Source: Bin87 sp965204905
Lineage (GTDB): Bacteria > Chloroflexota > Dehalococcoidia > Lucifugimonadales > UBA3495
Direction: 5' to 3'
Length of the DNA: 64,000 nt
NCBI GenBank assembly: GCA_965204905.1
Contig: OZ242042.1
Location: forward strand, 2,232,001 to 2,296,000
Part shown: positions 8,123 through 15,852 of the stretch, in pieces
Position numbering within the stretch: position 1 is the stretch's first letter
How the letters are laid out: every line of letters begins with the position of its first letter
Made by a program: the position numbers and the translations under genes
The notes under the pieces: generated by a model
Seen by the model: only the letters and a program-made list of their open reading frames with translations
Told to the model about the DNA's origin: nothing
The model's database searches: none

Positions 8123-8461
8123 CTAACCCCAGTAGAAGATTATCTCGTCGTTGTGCCACGGTAGGTTGTCCAAGCTGAGCAGCAAGGCGGCCCGGTCGGG
8201 CCAGGGCAGGCTTTCGTCGGCGGCCCACTGATGGGCGCGAGCATCCAACTCGGCGCGGTCATAGCGGAATCGGCCGTTATCGGGACACGAACAGCAGCCG
8301 GGAAGCAGACTGCCGCAGTCGGGGTCAACCACGAGGTCGAAGAAAAAATCGTAAAGCGGCGGTTCGGAGACCGCTAGCACAGCCGCGATTTCGAGGGAGC
8401 CGGCCAAGGGGGGAGGGGTAAGGTCAGGCGGGAACGAGTCCGAGGCTGTCGTGGACGGCAT
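8123..8461 (-). CDS. Small protein B, paralogue of the neighbouring small protein A
   Basis: Up to 112 residues, function unknown. It aligns with the 7712-8029 protein over PPLYDFFFDLVVDPDCG, the RAHQWA segment and the final NLPWHNDEIIF. It has an extra Cys-rich loop (GCCSCPDNG, about residues 55-63) in place of a Trp/Asn-rich stretch in the other copy, perhaps a metal site. The start is uncertain: ATG 8461 overlaps the DUF1802 gene by 38 bases, and the first 30 residues are low-complexity, so a GTG or TTG start near 8365-8405 is possible. It is separated from paralogue A by about 90 bases. Confidence 0.65.
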   Translation of the reverse strand: MPSTTASDSFPPDLTPPPLAGSLEIAAVLAVSEPPLYDFFFDLVVDPDCGSLLPGCCSCPDNGRFRYDRAELDARAHQWAADESLPWPDRAALLLSLDNLPWHNDEIIFYWG

Positions 8462-9014
8462 CCACCATGTGGGAGAAGCGGGCGTCGTCGATTACCGGGG
8501 TTGCATCGCCGAGGCGGACGGTTGGAATGACGTCCACCCAGGACTTGCAACCACCGTACTCGGGGATAAACGGGACAGTGGTGGGATTTTCCATGCGGTA
8601 CACGCGGAGGAGCATGATGGTCAGCGGGACCATGGGCTTCCAGTGCAGGCGGGACTCGGCGTAGGTATCAGTCCAGATGTGATGAGGGGCCAGGCTGGCG
8701 ACCTTGTCGAGCCGGTCGATTTCCAGCAGTTCGTGGACGCGCGCCCAATGGGTGAAGGTTACGGCGTCGGTGTCGTTGGGGTCGTCGGCCAGCAGGCTGC
8801 GCAGGGCTGGCTGGTGAGAATCCTTGAGGAGGTCTTCGCGCTGGTGGAGGTAGGTGGGGTAGAGCAGGAACTCGGGATGGATGACCCGGAAATCCTTGCT
8901 CTCCTCGTGGATACCGCCTTTGCGCACCATCAGGATCTGGTCGCCGTCGGCGAGCGCCTTTACGGTGATGGCCCATTCTTTGAGGGCGAGATGGCAGGTT
9001 GCGGGGGTGGTCAT
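8424..9014 (-). CDS. DUF1802 family protein
   Basis: 196 residues, cytoplasmic. It matches DUF1802 in its opening ALKEWAITVKALADGDQILM, RKGGIHEE and HPEFLLYPTYLHQ blocks, with the usual length. The family's activity is unknown to me. The start ATG at 9014 has a GGAGG six to ten bases upstream. The end overlaps the small protein B start, so it may belong to the same transcript as the AIPR cassette, although DUF1802 genes also occur alone. Confidence 0.82.
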   Translation of the reverse strand: MTTPATCHLALKEWAITVKALADGDQILMVRKGGIHEESKDFRVIHPEFLLYPTYLHQREDLLKDSHQPALRSLLADDPNDTDAVTFTHWARVHELLEIDRLDKVASLAPHHIWTDTYAESRLHWKPMVPLTIMLLRVYRMENPTTVPFIPEYGGCKSWVDVIPTVRLGDATPVIDDARFSHMVDAVHDSLGLVPA

Positions 9015-9073
9015 GGCGGGGACCTCCGGGGGTTTTACATCGATGCGCAGGATGGACTGGATTTTACCGGTAC

Positions 9074-9101
9074 GAGATTGCCACGCTACGCTCGCAATGA
9101 C
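9074..9101. repeat. Dispersed short repeat (GAGATTGCCACGC... type)
   Basis: Element with the motif ATTGCCACGCTACGCTCGCA followed by ATGAC, in the only gap between the Tag-like and DUF1802 genes. The ATTGC/GCAAT ends form a short inverted repeat. Sequences of this type occur as scattered intergenic repeats in many bacterial genomes; only this copy is seen here. Confidence 0.5.
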
Positions 9102-9128
9102 AAGGGGTTATTTCGCAATGTCCAGGAG

Positions 9129-9599
9129 TTATTTGCCACGGTTGCAGAACTCGCTGTAGTCGGGGACATCTTCACCGAGGACATACATCCAATAGTAGGT
9201 ACCGGTGTCGCCCATGTACTTGAACTGCTTGCGGACGTCTTTCAGGACGGCGTAGAAGTCGTCGTGGGAGCGGAAGTAGTTACGGATGCCGTCGTATTCT
9301 TCGTCCAGTTCGATGAGGCGTTGGGCGTTGTGGACGGTGGCGACAATCTTGCGGCGGTTGCGGATGATGCTGGTGTCGGCGGCCAAGGTATCGATGGCCG
9401 ACTCATCCATAGCCGCGACGGCGGCAACATCGAAGCCGTGGAAGCCAGCCTGGAAGCCGGGCCACTTATTATTGACTACCTTCCAGGACATACCGCTCTG
9501 GAAGACCGCTTTGGTCATCACTTCCAGGTAGTCGTTCAAGCTCTGGGGGACGATTTGAGGCGGCGCTTCCGGGTGTTGATGTTCCTGTTGGGTAGTCAT
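9129..9599 (-). CDS. DNA-3-methyladenine glycosylase I-like protein
   Basis: Base-excision repair glycosylase of the Tag/HhH-GPD type, 156 residues from the chosen start. The segment GMSWKVVNNKWPGFQAGFHG followed by a VAAMDE helix and a NRRKIVATVHNAQ motif are characteristic of Tag. The zinc-binding C-terminus of E. coli Tag is not obvious, so substrate specificity may differ. ATG 9599 is preferred over an upstream ATG at 9767, because AAGGAG lies properly spaced before 9599 and the upstream extension overlaps TatD. It follows TatD on the same strand. Confidence 0.8.
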   Translation of the reverse strand: MTTQQEHQHPEAPPQIVPQSLNDYLEVMTKAVFQSGMSWKVVNNKWPGFQAGFHGFDVAAVAAMDESAIDTLAADTSIIRNRRKIVATVHNAQRLIELDEEYDGIRNYFRSHDDFYAVLKDVRKQFKYMGDTGTYYWMYVLGEDVPDYSEFCNRGK

Positions 9600-9643
9600 T
9601 GCGTTGGTCTCCTTACTGGCAAGGGCAACCACATGGGTTGCCA

Positions 9644-10468
9644 CTACGCCGTGGGATTCACCGCGCCGGGTGCATGGGGCGCGTTCAGGCGGAGGAGTTG
9701 GCTGAGGTTGCGAGTGGTTACTTCGGCTACTTCTTCGACGGAGATCCCCTTTACGGTAGCGAGGCACTGGGCGACCTCGGCAAGATGGCGGGGTTCGGTC
9801 CAGTTATGGCGGTATTTTTTGAAGGGCTGGGGGTAGGCGTCGGTCTCCAAGACGATGTGTTCCAGGGGGACGTTGCGGGCGACCTCCCGCAGCTCGGGCA
9901 GGCGGGTCAAGGGGCGGGCCAGGGAGATAAAGAACCCGCAATCGATGGCGGCGCGGGCGGTTTCGGCATCGCCCTGGAAGTAGTGCATCGCGCCGCTAAC
10001 CTGGCCGGCATTTTCCTCGCGGAGGACTTTGAATACTTCAGGATGCGACTCCCGGGAGTGGAAGATGACCGGCAAGTCCAGGCTCTTGGCGAGGTGGATG
10101 TGCTGGCGGAATACTTGATCCTGCACCGCGTGGTCGGGCGAATCCGGCAGGTAATCCAGTCCCACCTCGGAGATGCAGACGACGCGGGGATTGTCGCGGG
10201 CCAGGGTCTCCAGACGGGCGTAGAGCGCATCGTCCACGGGATTGTAGGCGTGCATGGGGTGGATGCCGACGCCGGCGTAGAACATGGGGTGTTCATCGGC
10301 CAAGGCGATGCAGCGCTCGGTGGATTCCATGGTGGTGCCGGCGAGGATGATGTAGCCAACGCCGGCCTCGTGAGAGCGCTGGAGGATACCGGGGAGCTCG
10401 GCCGGGTCGAACTGTTCGTACTGGTCGAGGTGGGTATGGGCGTCGCAGAAGATTGGGGAAGCAGGCAT
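9644..10468 (-). CDS. TatD family metal-dependent hydrolase
   Basis: 274 residues, cytoplasmic TIM-barrel DNase/hydrolase. Metal ligands are visible: the HxH in DAHTHLDQY (residues 9-17), Glu in ISEVGLDY, His in IFHSRES, His in GAMHYFQGD and Asp in VLETDAYP. Length is normal for TatD. It is transcribed away from the suf operon, from an extended -10 promoter at about 10520-10528 that overlaps the suf promoter region. The neighbouring Tag-like glycosylase suggests a DNA-quality theme, but the physiological substrate is not known. Confidence 0.9.
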   Translation of the reverse strand: MPASPIFCDAHTHLDQYEQFDPAELPGILQRSHEAGVGYIILAGTTMESTERCIALADEHPMFYAGVGIHPMHAYNPVDDALYARLETLARDNPRVVCISEVGLDYLPDSPDHAVQDQVFRQHIHLAKSLDLPVIFHSRESHPEVFKVLREENAGQVSGAMHYFQGDAETARAAIDCGFFISLARPLTRLPELREVARNVPLEHIVLETDAYPQPFKKYRHNWTEPRHLAEVAQCLATVKGISVEEVAEVTTRNLSQLLRLNAPHAPGAVNPTA

Positions 10469-10519
10469 AGCGCGGACTCCAGAAATGCCGGACTCTTGCT
10501 ATCTTAATGTGGAGGCCCG

Positions 10520-10528
10520 ATTATATCA
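10520..10528 (-). promoter_or_regulatory. Extended -10 promoter for tatD
   Basis: On the minus strand the bases read TGATATAAT, a perfect extended -10. No -35 hexamer is needed or seen. It lies seven bases from the suf -35 element, so the two promoters are divergent and overlap. Confidence 0.6.
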
Positions 10529-10534
10529 TTCTGA

Positions 10535-10563
10535 TTGACAGGACCGGGTTGCTGGTCTAGGAT
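10535..10563 (+). promoter_or_regulatory. suf operon promoter
   Basis: TTGACA (10535-10540), exactly 17 bp, then TAGGAT (10558-10563). It points into sufB, giving a leader of about 75-80 bases. Confidence 0.7.
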
Positions 10564-10592
10564 AATTGTTGACCGTAATGGTCGGGAATTAT
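10562..10592. promoter_or_regulatory. 31-bp palindrome at the suf transcription start (operator candidate)
   Basis: Arms ATAATTgttGACC (10562-10574) and GGTCgggAATTAT (10580-10592) flank a 5-bp centre; 10 of 13 arm positions match. It overlaps the last base of the -10 and the predicted start, the usual place for a repressor such as an Fe-S sensing SufR/IscR type. No such regulator gene is in the window. It could alternatively be a leader hairpin. Confidence 0.55.
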
Positions 10593-10648
10593 GAAAGACC
10601 ATCGCCGGCAGCGTCGTTAACTACGCCGGTTGGGAGGATGCACGTCCG

Positions 10649-12121
10649 ATGACGACCCAGACACAGCGCGTCATTTCCCGGGATACCACTTCCGAAGAGC
10701 TGAACTCCGACTACAAGTGGGGTTTCACCATCGACATTGAGGAGGAGGCGTTTCCCAAGGGCCTCAGCGAGGACGTGGTGCGCCTGATTTCGGCCAAGAA
10801 GAACGAGCCTGAGTGGATGCTGGAATGGCGCTTGAAGGCGTTTCGGTTCTGGTCACGGCAGACCTACACGGAGCCGACGTGGGCGAACGTGGAGTTTCCG
10901 CCCATCGACTACCAGGACATTCACTACTACGCGGCGCCCAAGTCGGCGGACGACGGGCCGAAGAGCTTGGACGAGGTGGACCCGGAGGTGCTGGAGGCGT
11001 TCAGCAAGCTGGGGATTCCGCTGGAAGAACAGGCGCGGCTGGCCGGCGTGGCGGTGGACGCCGTGCTGGACAGCGTGTCGGTGGCCACCACTTACCAGGA
11101 GCAGTTAGAGAAGGCTGGGGTCATCTTCTGCTCAATGAGCGAGGCGATCCAGAATCATCCTGACCTGGTGCAGAAGTATCTTGGCTCGGTGGTGCCCTAC
11201 GCCGACAACTTCTACGCCACGCTGAACTCGGCGGTGTTTTCCGATGGGTCGTTTGCGTACATACCGCCGGGAGTGCGGTGTCCCATCGAATTGATGACGT
11301 ACTTCCGCATCAACCAAGCGGACAGCGGGCAATTCGAGCGGACGCTGATCGTGGCCGACGAAGGGGCCTACGTGAGCTACCTGGAGGGCTGCACGGCTCC
11401 GATGCGGAAGTCAACGCAGTTGCACGCGGCGGTAGTGGAGTTGGTGGCCATGGAGGCCGCGGAAATCAAGTACAGCACCTTGCAGAACTGGTATCCCGGC
11501 GACAAGGACGGGCAGGGCGGCGTGTACAACTTCGTCACCAAGCGGGGCAAGTGCGCCGGCACCGATTCCAAGATTTCCTGGACGCAGGTTGAGACCGGCT
11601 CCGCCATCACGTGGAAGTATCCCAGCGTGATCTTGCAGGGCGACAACTCGGTGGGCGAATTCTACTCGGTGGCGCTGGTGAACAACTGGCAGCAGGCGGA
11701 TACCGGGACCAAGATGATCCACGTGGGCAAGAACACCCGCAGCACCATCGTGGCGAAAGGAATCTCGGCGGGGCAGGGTCAGCAGACCTACCGGGGGCTG
11801 GTGAAGATTAACCCGTCGGCAAACGGGGCCAAGAACTTCACGCAATGCGATTCCCTGCTGGTAGGCGACCAGTGCGGCGCGCACACCGTACCGTATATCG
11901 AGGTGAAGAACCCGACGGCGCAGTTAGAGCACGAAGCCACCACGTCCAAGGTATCCGATGACCAGCTGTTTTACCTGCAACAGCGGGGCATCGGCGTTGA
12001 GGACGCTCACTTCATGATAATTAACGGCTTCTGCCGGGGCATTTTCCAGGAGCTGCCGTTTGAATTTGCGATGGAAGCGTCGCAGCTATTGAAGGTGAGT
12101 CTGGAAGGAACGGTTGGCTAA
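10649..12121 (+). CDS. sufB: Fe-S cluster assembly scaffold SufB
   Basis: Component of the SufBCD scaffold that builds iron-sulfur clusters, 490 residues, typical size. Conserved blocks are present: PEWMLEWRLKAFRFW near residues 51-65, GVIFCSMSEAI, YIPPGVRCPIELMTYFRIN, YLEGCTAPM and, toward the C-terminus, FTQCDSLLVGDQCGAHTVPY and LEHEATTSKVSDDQLFYLQQ. The ATG at 10649 follows GGGAGG. It is the first gene of the suf operon, with a promoter and palindrome just upstream. Function is confident from family identity and gene order. Confidence 0.97.
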   Translation: MTTQTQRVISRDTTSEELNSDYKWGFTIDIEEEAFPKGLSEDVVRLISAKKNEPEWMLEWRLKAFRFWSRQTYTEPTWANVEFPPIDYQDIHYYAAPKSADDGPKSLDEVDPEVLEAFSKLGIPLEEQARLAGVAVDAVLDSVSVATTYQEQLEKAGVIFCSMSEAIQNHPDLVQKYLGSVVPYADNFYATLNSAVFSDGSFAYIPPGVRCPIELMTYFRINQADSGQFERTLIVADEGAYVSYLEGCTAPMRKSTQLHAAVVELVAMEAAEIKYSTLQNWYPGDKDGQGGVYNFVTKRGKCAGTDSKISWTQVETGSAITWKYPSVILQGDNSVGEFYSVALVNNWQQADTGTKMIHVGKNTRSTIVAKGISAGQGQQTYRGLVKINPSANGAKNFTQCDSLLVGDQCGAHTVPYIEVKNPTAQLEHEATTSKVSDDQLFYLQQRGIGVEDAHFMIINGFCRGIFQELPFEFAMEASQLLKVSLEGTVG

Positions 12122-12128
12122 GCGAATC

Positions 12129-12164
12129 ACCCTCAACCCAACCTTCTCCCTTTAGGGGAGAGGG
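12129..12164. repeat. CT-rich/GA-rich dispersed repeat between sufB and sufC
   Basis: A short element with the inverted arms TCTCCC and GGGGAGA around a TTTA loop, of a kind widespread in bacterial intergenic DNA. Its right arm lies just before the sufC start and supplies the purine-rich ribosome site. Confidence 0.5.
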
Positions 12165-12175
12165 AGACGACAAGG

Positions 12176-12979
12176 ATGCAATACACTGCGATGACCAGCG
12201 CTCACGACGACAACGCTCCGATCCTGGAAGTGCGCGACCTCCACGTGTCCATTGACGAACAGGAAATCCTGCGAGGCGTGGATCTGACGGTACGTGCCGG
12301 TGAAGTCCACGCCATCATGGGGCCGAACGGCTCCGGGAAGAGTACGCTGGCCAACACGCTGGCCGGCAGGCCGGAGTACACGGTGACCGACGGGAAGGCC
12401 GTGTACCGAGGGATGGACCTGCTGGATATGGAGCCGGAAGACCGGGCGCGAGAAGGGGTGTTCCTGGCGTTTCAGTACCCGGTGGAATTGCCCGGCGTAC
12501 GCGCGTGGCAGTTCCTCAAAGCTGCGGTGGACTCCAAGCGCATCCACTTGGGCGAGGAGGAAATGGGCGCCCGGGAGTTCGACCGTTTTCTCCGCAGCAA
12601 AGTGGCCGAAGTTGAGATTGATCCCGAGCTGGTGCGACGCTCGGTGAATGAAGGATTCTCCGGCGGGGAGAAGAAACGGAACGAAGTTTTGCAGATGGCG
12701 CTCTTGGAGCCGACGCTTTCCCTGTTGGACGAGACCGACTCCGGGTTGGATATCGACGCGCTGCGCATCGTCGCCGATGGGGTGAACCGCCTGCGCCGGC
12801 CGGACAACGCGGCCGTTGTGGTAACGCACTACCAGCGCATCCTGAACTACATCACGCCGGACCAGGTACACGTGCTGGTGGACGGCCGTATCGTCCGCAG
12901 CGGTGGGCCGGAATTGGCGGAGCAGCTGGAAGCGCAGGGTTACGACTGGGTGCGAGAAGAGGCCGGGGCCACCAGTTAA
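12176..12979 (+). CDS. sufC: Fe-S assembly ATPase SufC
   Basis: ABC-type ATPase of the SufBCD complex, cytoplasmic, 267 residues. Walker A is GPNGSGKS (about residues 46-53), the signature is FSGGEKKRNEVLQMALLEP, and the modified Walker B region LLDETDSGLDIDAL is typical of SufC rather than transporters. ATG 12176 follows a GGGAG-rich sequence from the adjacent repeat. An alternative ATG five codons downstream cannot be excluded. The stop lies three bases before the small double-CxxC gene. Confidence 0.96.
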   Translation: MQYTAMTSAHDDNAPILEVRDLHVSIDEQEILRGVDLTVRAGEVHAIMGPNGSGKSTLANTLAGRPEYTVTDGKAVYRGMDLLDMEPEDRAREGVFLAFQYPVELPGVRAWQFLKAAVDSKRIHLGEEEMGAREFDRFLRSKVAEVEIDPELVRRSVNEGFSGGEKKRNEVLQMALLEPTLSLLDETDSGLDIDALRIVADGVNRLRRPDNAAVVVTHYQRILNYITPDQVHVLVDGRIVRSGGPELAEQLEAQGYDWVREEAGATS

Positions 12980-12982
12980 GCA

Positions 12983-13198
12983 ATGACCTACTGGGTCTAC
13001 GAAAACTTCCCCAACGATGAAGCGATGGTGCATCTAGCGTCTTGCTCATTTTGCAATCGCGGCGCCGGAATCCACGGAACCGGGAAAACCCGTAACGGCG
13101 AATGGCACGGTCCCTTTGATAATGTTCAAGAGGCTCGCTACGCAGCTAAAAACACTCAGCGAATGGACGTTCGCGACTGCGCGATATGTGCTCCTTGA
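12983..13198 (+). CDS. Small double-CxxC protein embedded in the suf operon
   Basis: 71 residues, no name assigned. Two CxxC pairs (SCSFC around residues 21-25 and DCAIC near 65-69) flank a Gly/Trp-rich middle (GTGKTRNGEWHGPF), suggesting a zinc ribbon or a cluster-binding mini-domain. Its ATG is three bases after the sufC stop, and sufD follows after 24 bases, so it is transcribed within the operon. Similar small domains occur elsewhere as free-standing proteins. A role in cluster assembly is a plausible inference from position but is untested. Confidence 0.75.
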   Translation: MTYWVYENFPNDEAMVHLASCSFCNRGAGIHGTGKTRNGEWHGPFDNVQEARYAAKNTQRMDVRDCAICAP

Positions 13199-13222
13199 AA
13201 TTCGCTTCAATTTCACTGGACT

Positions 13223-14569
13223 ATGACACAGACTATTGACATCTACCCGCATTACGCTGCTGCCTACGCTGCCCAGGCTGAAGTTGGGCCACTCTCCCTG
13301 CGCCGACTGCGGACGCGGGGTTGGGACGCTTTTGAGAAGCTGGGGCTGCCTACGGCGCGCCGGGGGAACGAACCCTGGAAGTACACCAATGCCGCTCCCA
13401 TCGCGCGGGAAGCCTTTGCTTTCGGGCATGAGTTGCGCGCCGAAGACGTTGGCTTGACGCTGGCCGACGTGCGGGCCGCCGCTCCCTGGCGGGACGGCTG
13501 GCGCACGCTGGTGATGGTGGACGGCGTGTTTGCGCCGGCCCTGTCGGGTGGCGTAGCCGCTACCCAATCGGGCGGGCTAACTATCGCACCGCTGTCCGAC
13601 GCCCTGGACGCCGGGGAGGCTCTGCTGAGCAGCCTGGCCGCGCCGGAGGACGACGGCTTTACCGCCCTGAACACTGCCTTCATGCGGGACGGTGTGGTTA
13701 TTTCAATACCGGCCGGGGCCGATGCCGGCGTAGTGAACGTTGTGTACCTGACCACCGGACGCGATCAGCCCAGGGTCACTTACCCCCGCACGCTGATTGA
13801 CGCGGCGGCGAACTCCCGCGCTACGGTTATTGAAACCTTTGTCGGCCCCGACGACGTCCGCTACTTGACCAACGCCGTAACCGAGGTGAACGTCGGAGAG
13901 GGCGCCAGCGTGGAGCACTACCGCCTACTGACGGAAGGCATGGACGCCTACCACGTGGGGGTCAGCCGGGTTTTGCAGCAGAAGGACTCGGCATTTTCGT
14001 CGGTGTCCATCGCCCGGGGCGCGGCGCTGGGGCGCAACGACTTCGGGGTGAAACTGGCCGGAACCGGCGCCGAGTGTACCCTGAACGGGCTGTACCTGAC
14101 CAAGGGCGACCAGCACATCGACAACTACATCAACATTGACCACGCCGAGCCCTACGGCACCAGCCGGATGTTCTACAAAGGCATACTTGACGGGCATTCG
14201 CGGGCCGTGTTCGGCGGCAACGTAACCGTCCGCAAGGATGCGCAGAAAACCGACGCCCAGCAGACCGACAAGAACCTGCTGCTGTCAGAGTACGCCGAGG
14301 TGGACAGCAAGCCAAGCCTGCTCATCTACGCAGACGACGTGAAGTGCGGGCACGGGGCCACCGCCGGCCATATTGACGCCGATACCGTTTTCTACATGCG
14401 GAGTCGAGGGCTGGACCTGTCCACAGCCAGCCGCATCCTGATTCACGCCTTTGCCAGCGAGATTATCGACACGGTGGCGTTGGAGCCGCTGCGGGAATAC
14501 CTGGACGAGCAGTTCCAGAGCGCGATTCCCGACGCAGATCTTTCGCTGTCCTTTGGAGGCCGCCAGTGA
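13223..14569 (+). CDS. sufD: Fe-S cluster assembly protein SufD
   Basis: Partner of SufB in the SufBCD scaffold, 448 residues. Recognisable blocks are RGNEPWKYTN near residue 50, the beta-helix core with VEHYRLLTEG and CTLNGLYLTKGDQHIDNYI, and the C-terminal KCGHGATAGHIDADTVFYMRSRGL. It ends by overlapping the sufS GTG start (GTGA), a sign of translational coupling. The diverged N-terminus is usual for SufD. Confidence 0.95.
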   Translation: MTQTIDIYPHYAAAYAAQAEVGPLSLRRLRTRGWDAFEKLGLPTARRGNEPWKYTNAAPIAREAFAFGHELRAEDVGLTLADVRAAAPWRDGWRTLVMVDGVFAPALSGGVAATQSGGLTIAPLSDALDAGEALLSSLAAPEDDGFTALNTAFMRDGVVISIPAGADAGVVNVVYLTTGRDQPRVTYPRTLIDAAANSRATVIETFVGPDDVRYLTNAVTEVNVGEGASVEHYRLLTEGMDAYHVGVSRVLQQKDSAFSSVSIARGAALGRNDFGVKLAGTGAECTLNGLYLTKGDQHIDNYINIDHAEPYGTSRMFYKGILDGHSRAVFGGNVTVRKDAQKTDAQQTDKNLLLSEYAEVDSKPSLLIYADDVKCGHGATAGHIDADTVFYMRSRGLDLSTASRILIHAFASEIIDTVALEPLREYLDEQFQSAIPDADLSLSFGGRQ

Positions 14570-15852
14570 CCACCGCGATCAATACGCCGGGCGCACCGGG
14601 CCGCGACGGCTCGGGTCAGGCCCACGGGCTGGATGTCATCGACCCGCACCGCATCCGGCAGGATTTTCCGATCCTGCACCAGGAGGTGAACGGCAAGCCG
14701 CTGGTATATCTGGACAACGCGGCCACTACCCAGAAGCCCCAGGCCGTGATTGATGCCATCAGCAACTACTACCTGCATAACAACGCCAACGTACACCGGG
14801 GGGTGCATACGCTGAGCCAGCGCGCCACGGATGACTACGAGGCGGGACGGGAAGCGGTGCGGCGATTCATAAACGCGCCGGACGCAAACGAGGTCATCTA
14901 CGTGCGCGGCACCACCGAAGGGCTGAACTTGGTGGCCAGCAGCTATGGGCGCAAGTACTTCAAAGCCGGCGACGAGGTGATCATCACCGGCATGGAGCAT
15001 CACTCCAACATCGTGCCGTGGCAGATCTTGGGGAAGGAAATCGGCATCCGCCTGCGGGTAGTTCCGTTCAACGACGACGGCGAGCTGTTGATGGACGAGT
15101 ACGAAGCCATGCTCAACGAGCGAACGCGTATGGTGTCGGTGGTGCATCAATCCAATGCGCTGGGCACGGTGAACCCGATACCGGAGATGGTAGAGCTGGC
15201 GCACGCGCGCGGGATTCCGGTAATGGTGGACGCGGCGCAATCCATTCCGCACATGCCCGTTGACGTGCAGGCGTTGGGCGCCGATTTCCTGACGTTTTCG
15301 GGGCACAAGATGTACGGGCCCACGGGCATCGGAGCGTTGTGGGGCAGGGCGGAACTGCTGGACGACATGCCGCCGTACCAGTCGGGCGGCGAGATGATCC
15401 GGTCGGTGACGTTTGAAGAGACGATCTATAACACGCTGCCGCACAAGTTCGAGGCGGGGACGCCGGACATCGCCGGAGCTATCGGCCTGGGAGCGGCGGT
15501 TGAGTACCTGGAGTCCATCGGGATGGGGCGGATCGCCGCGTACGAGCAGGCGCTATTGCGCTACGGGACGGAAAAGCTGGACGGAATCGAGGGAGTGCGG
15601 CTGATTGGCACGGCCGAGGAGAAGGGCGGCGTGCTGTCGTTCTACATGGAGGCGGCGCATCCGCACGACATCGGGACCATTCTGGACGCCGAGGGCATCG
15701 CGGTGCGGACCGGGCACCACTGCGCGCAGCCGGTGATGGCGCGGTACGGGATTCCCGCCACGGTGCGGGCATCGCTAGCGTTTTATAATACGACCGATGA
15801 TATTGACGCGCTGGTCAAGGCGATTGACCGCGTAATTGAGGTGTTCGGCTGA
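14566..15852 (+). CDS. sufS: Cysteine desulfurase SufS
   Basis: PLP-dependent group II cysteine desulfurase that mobilises sulfur from cysteine for cluster assembly, 428 residues. The PLP lysine is Lys248 in SGHKMYGPTGIG and the persulfide cysteine is Cys386 in RTGHHCAQP. TTEGLNLVASS and GMEHHSNIVPWQ are family blocks. The GTG start overlaps the sufD stop and has GGAGG 6-10 bases before it. The N-terminus is about 20 residues longer than common homologues. SufU follows with a one-base overlap, consistent with sulfur transfer from SufS to SufU. Confidence 0.96.
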   Translation: MTTAINTPGAPGRDGSGQAHGLDVIDPHRIRQDFPILHQEVNGKPLVYLDNAATTQKPQAVIDAISNYYLHNNANVHRGVHTLSQRATDDYEAGREAVRRFINAPDANEVIYVRGTTEGLNLVASSYGRKYFKAGDEVIITGMEHHSNIVPWQILGKEIGIRLRVVPFNDDGELLMDEYEAMLNERTRMVSVVHQSNALGTVNPIPEMVELAHARGIPVMVDAAQSIPHMPVDVQALGADFLTFSGHKMYGPTGIGALWGRAELLDDMPPYQSGGEMIRSVTFEETIYNTLPHKFEAGTPDIAGAIGLGAAVEYLESIGMGRIAAYEQALLRYGTEKLDGIEGVRLIGTAEEKGGVLSFYMEAAHPHDIGTILDAEGIAVRTGHHCAQPVMARYGIPATVRASLAFYNTTDDIDALVKAIDRVIEVFG

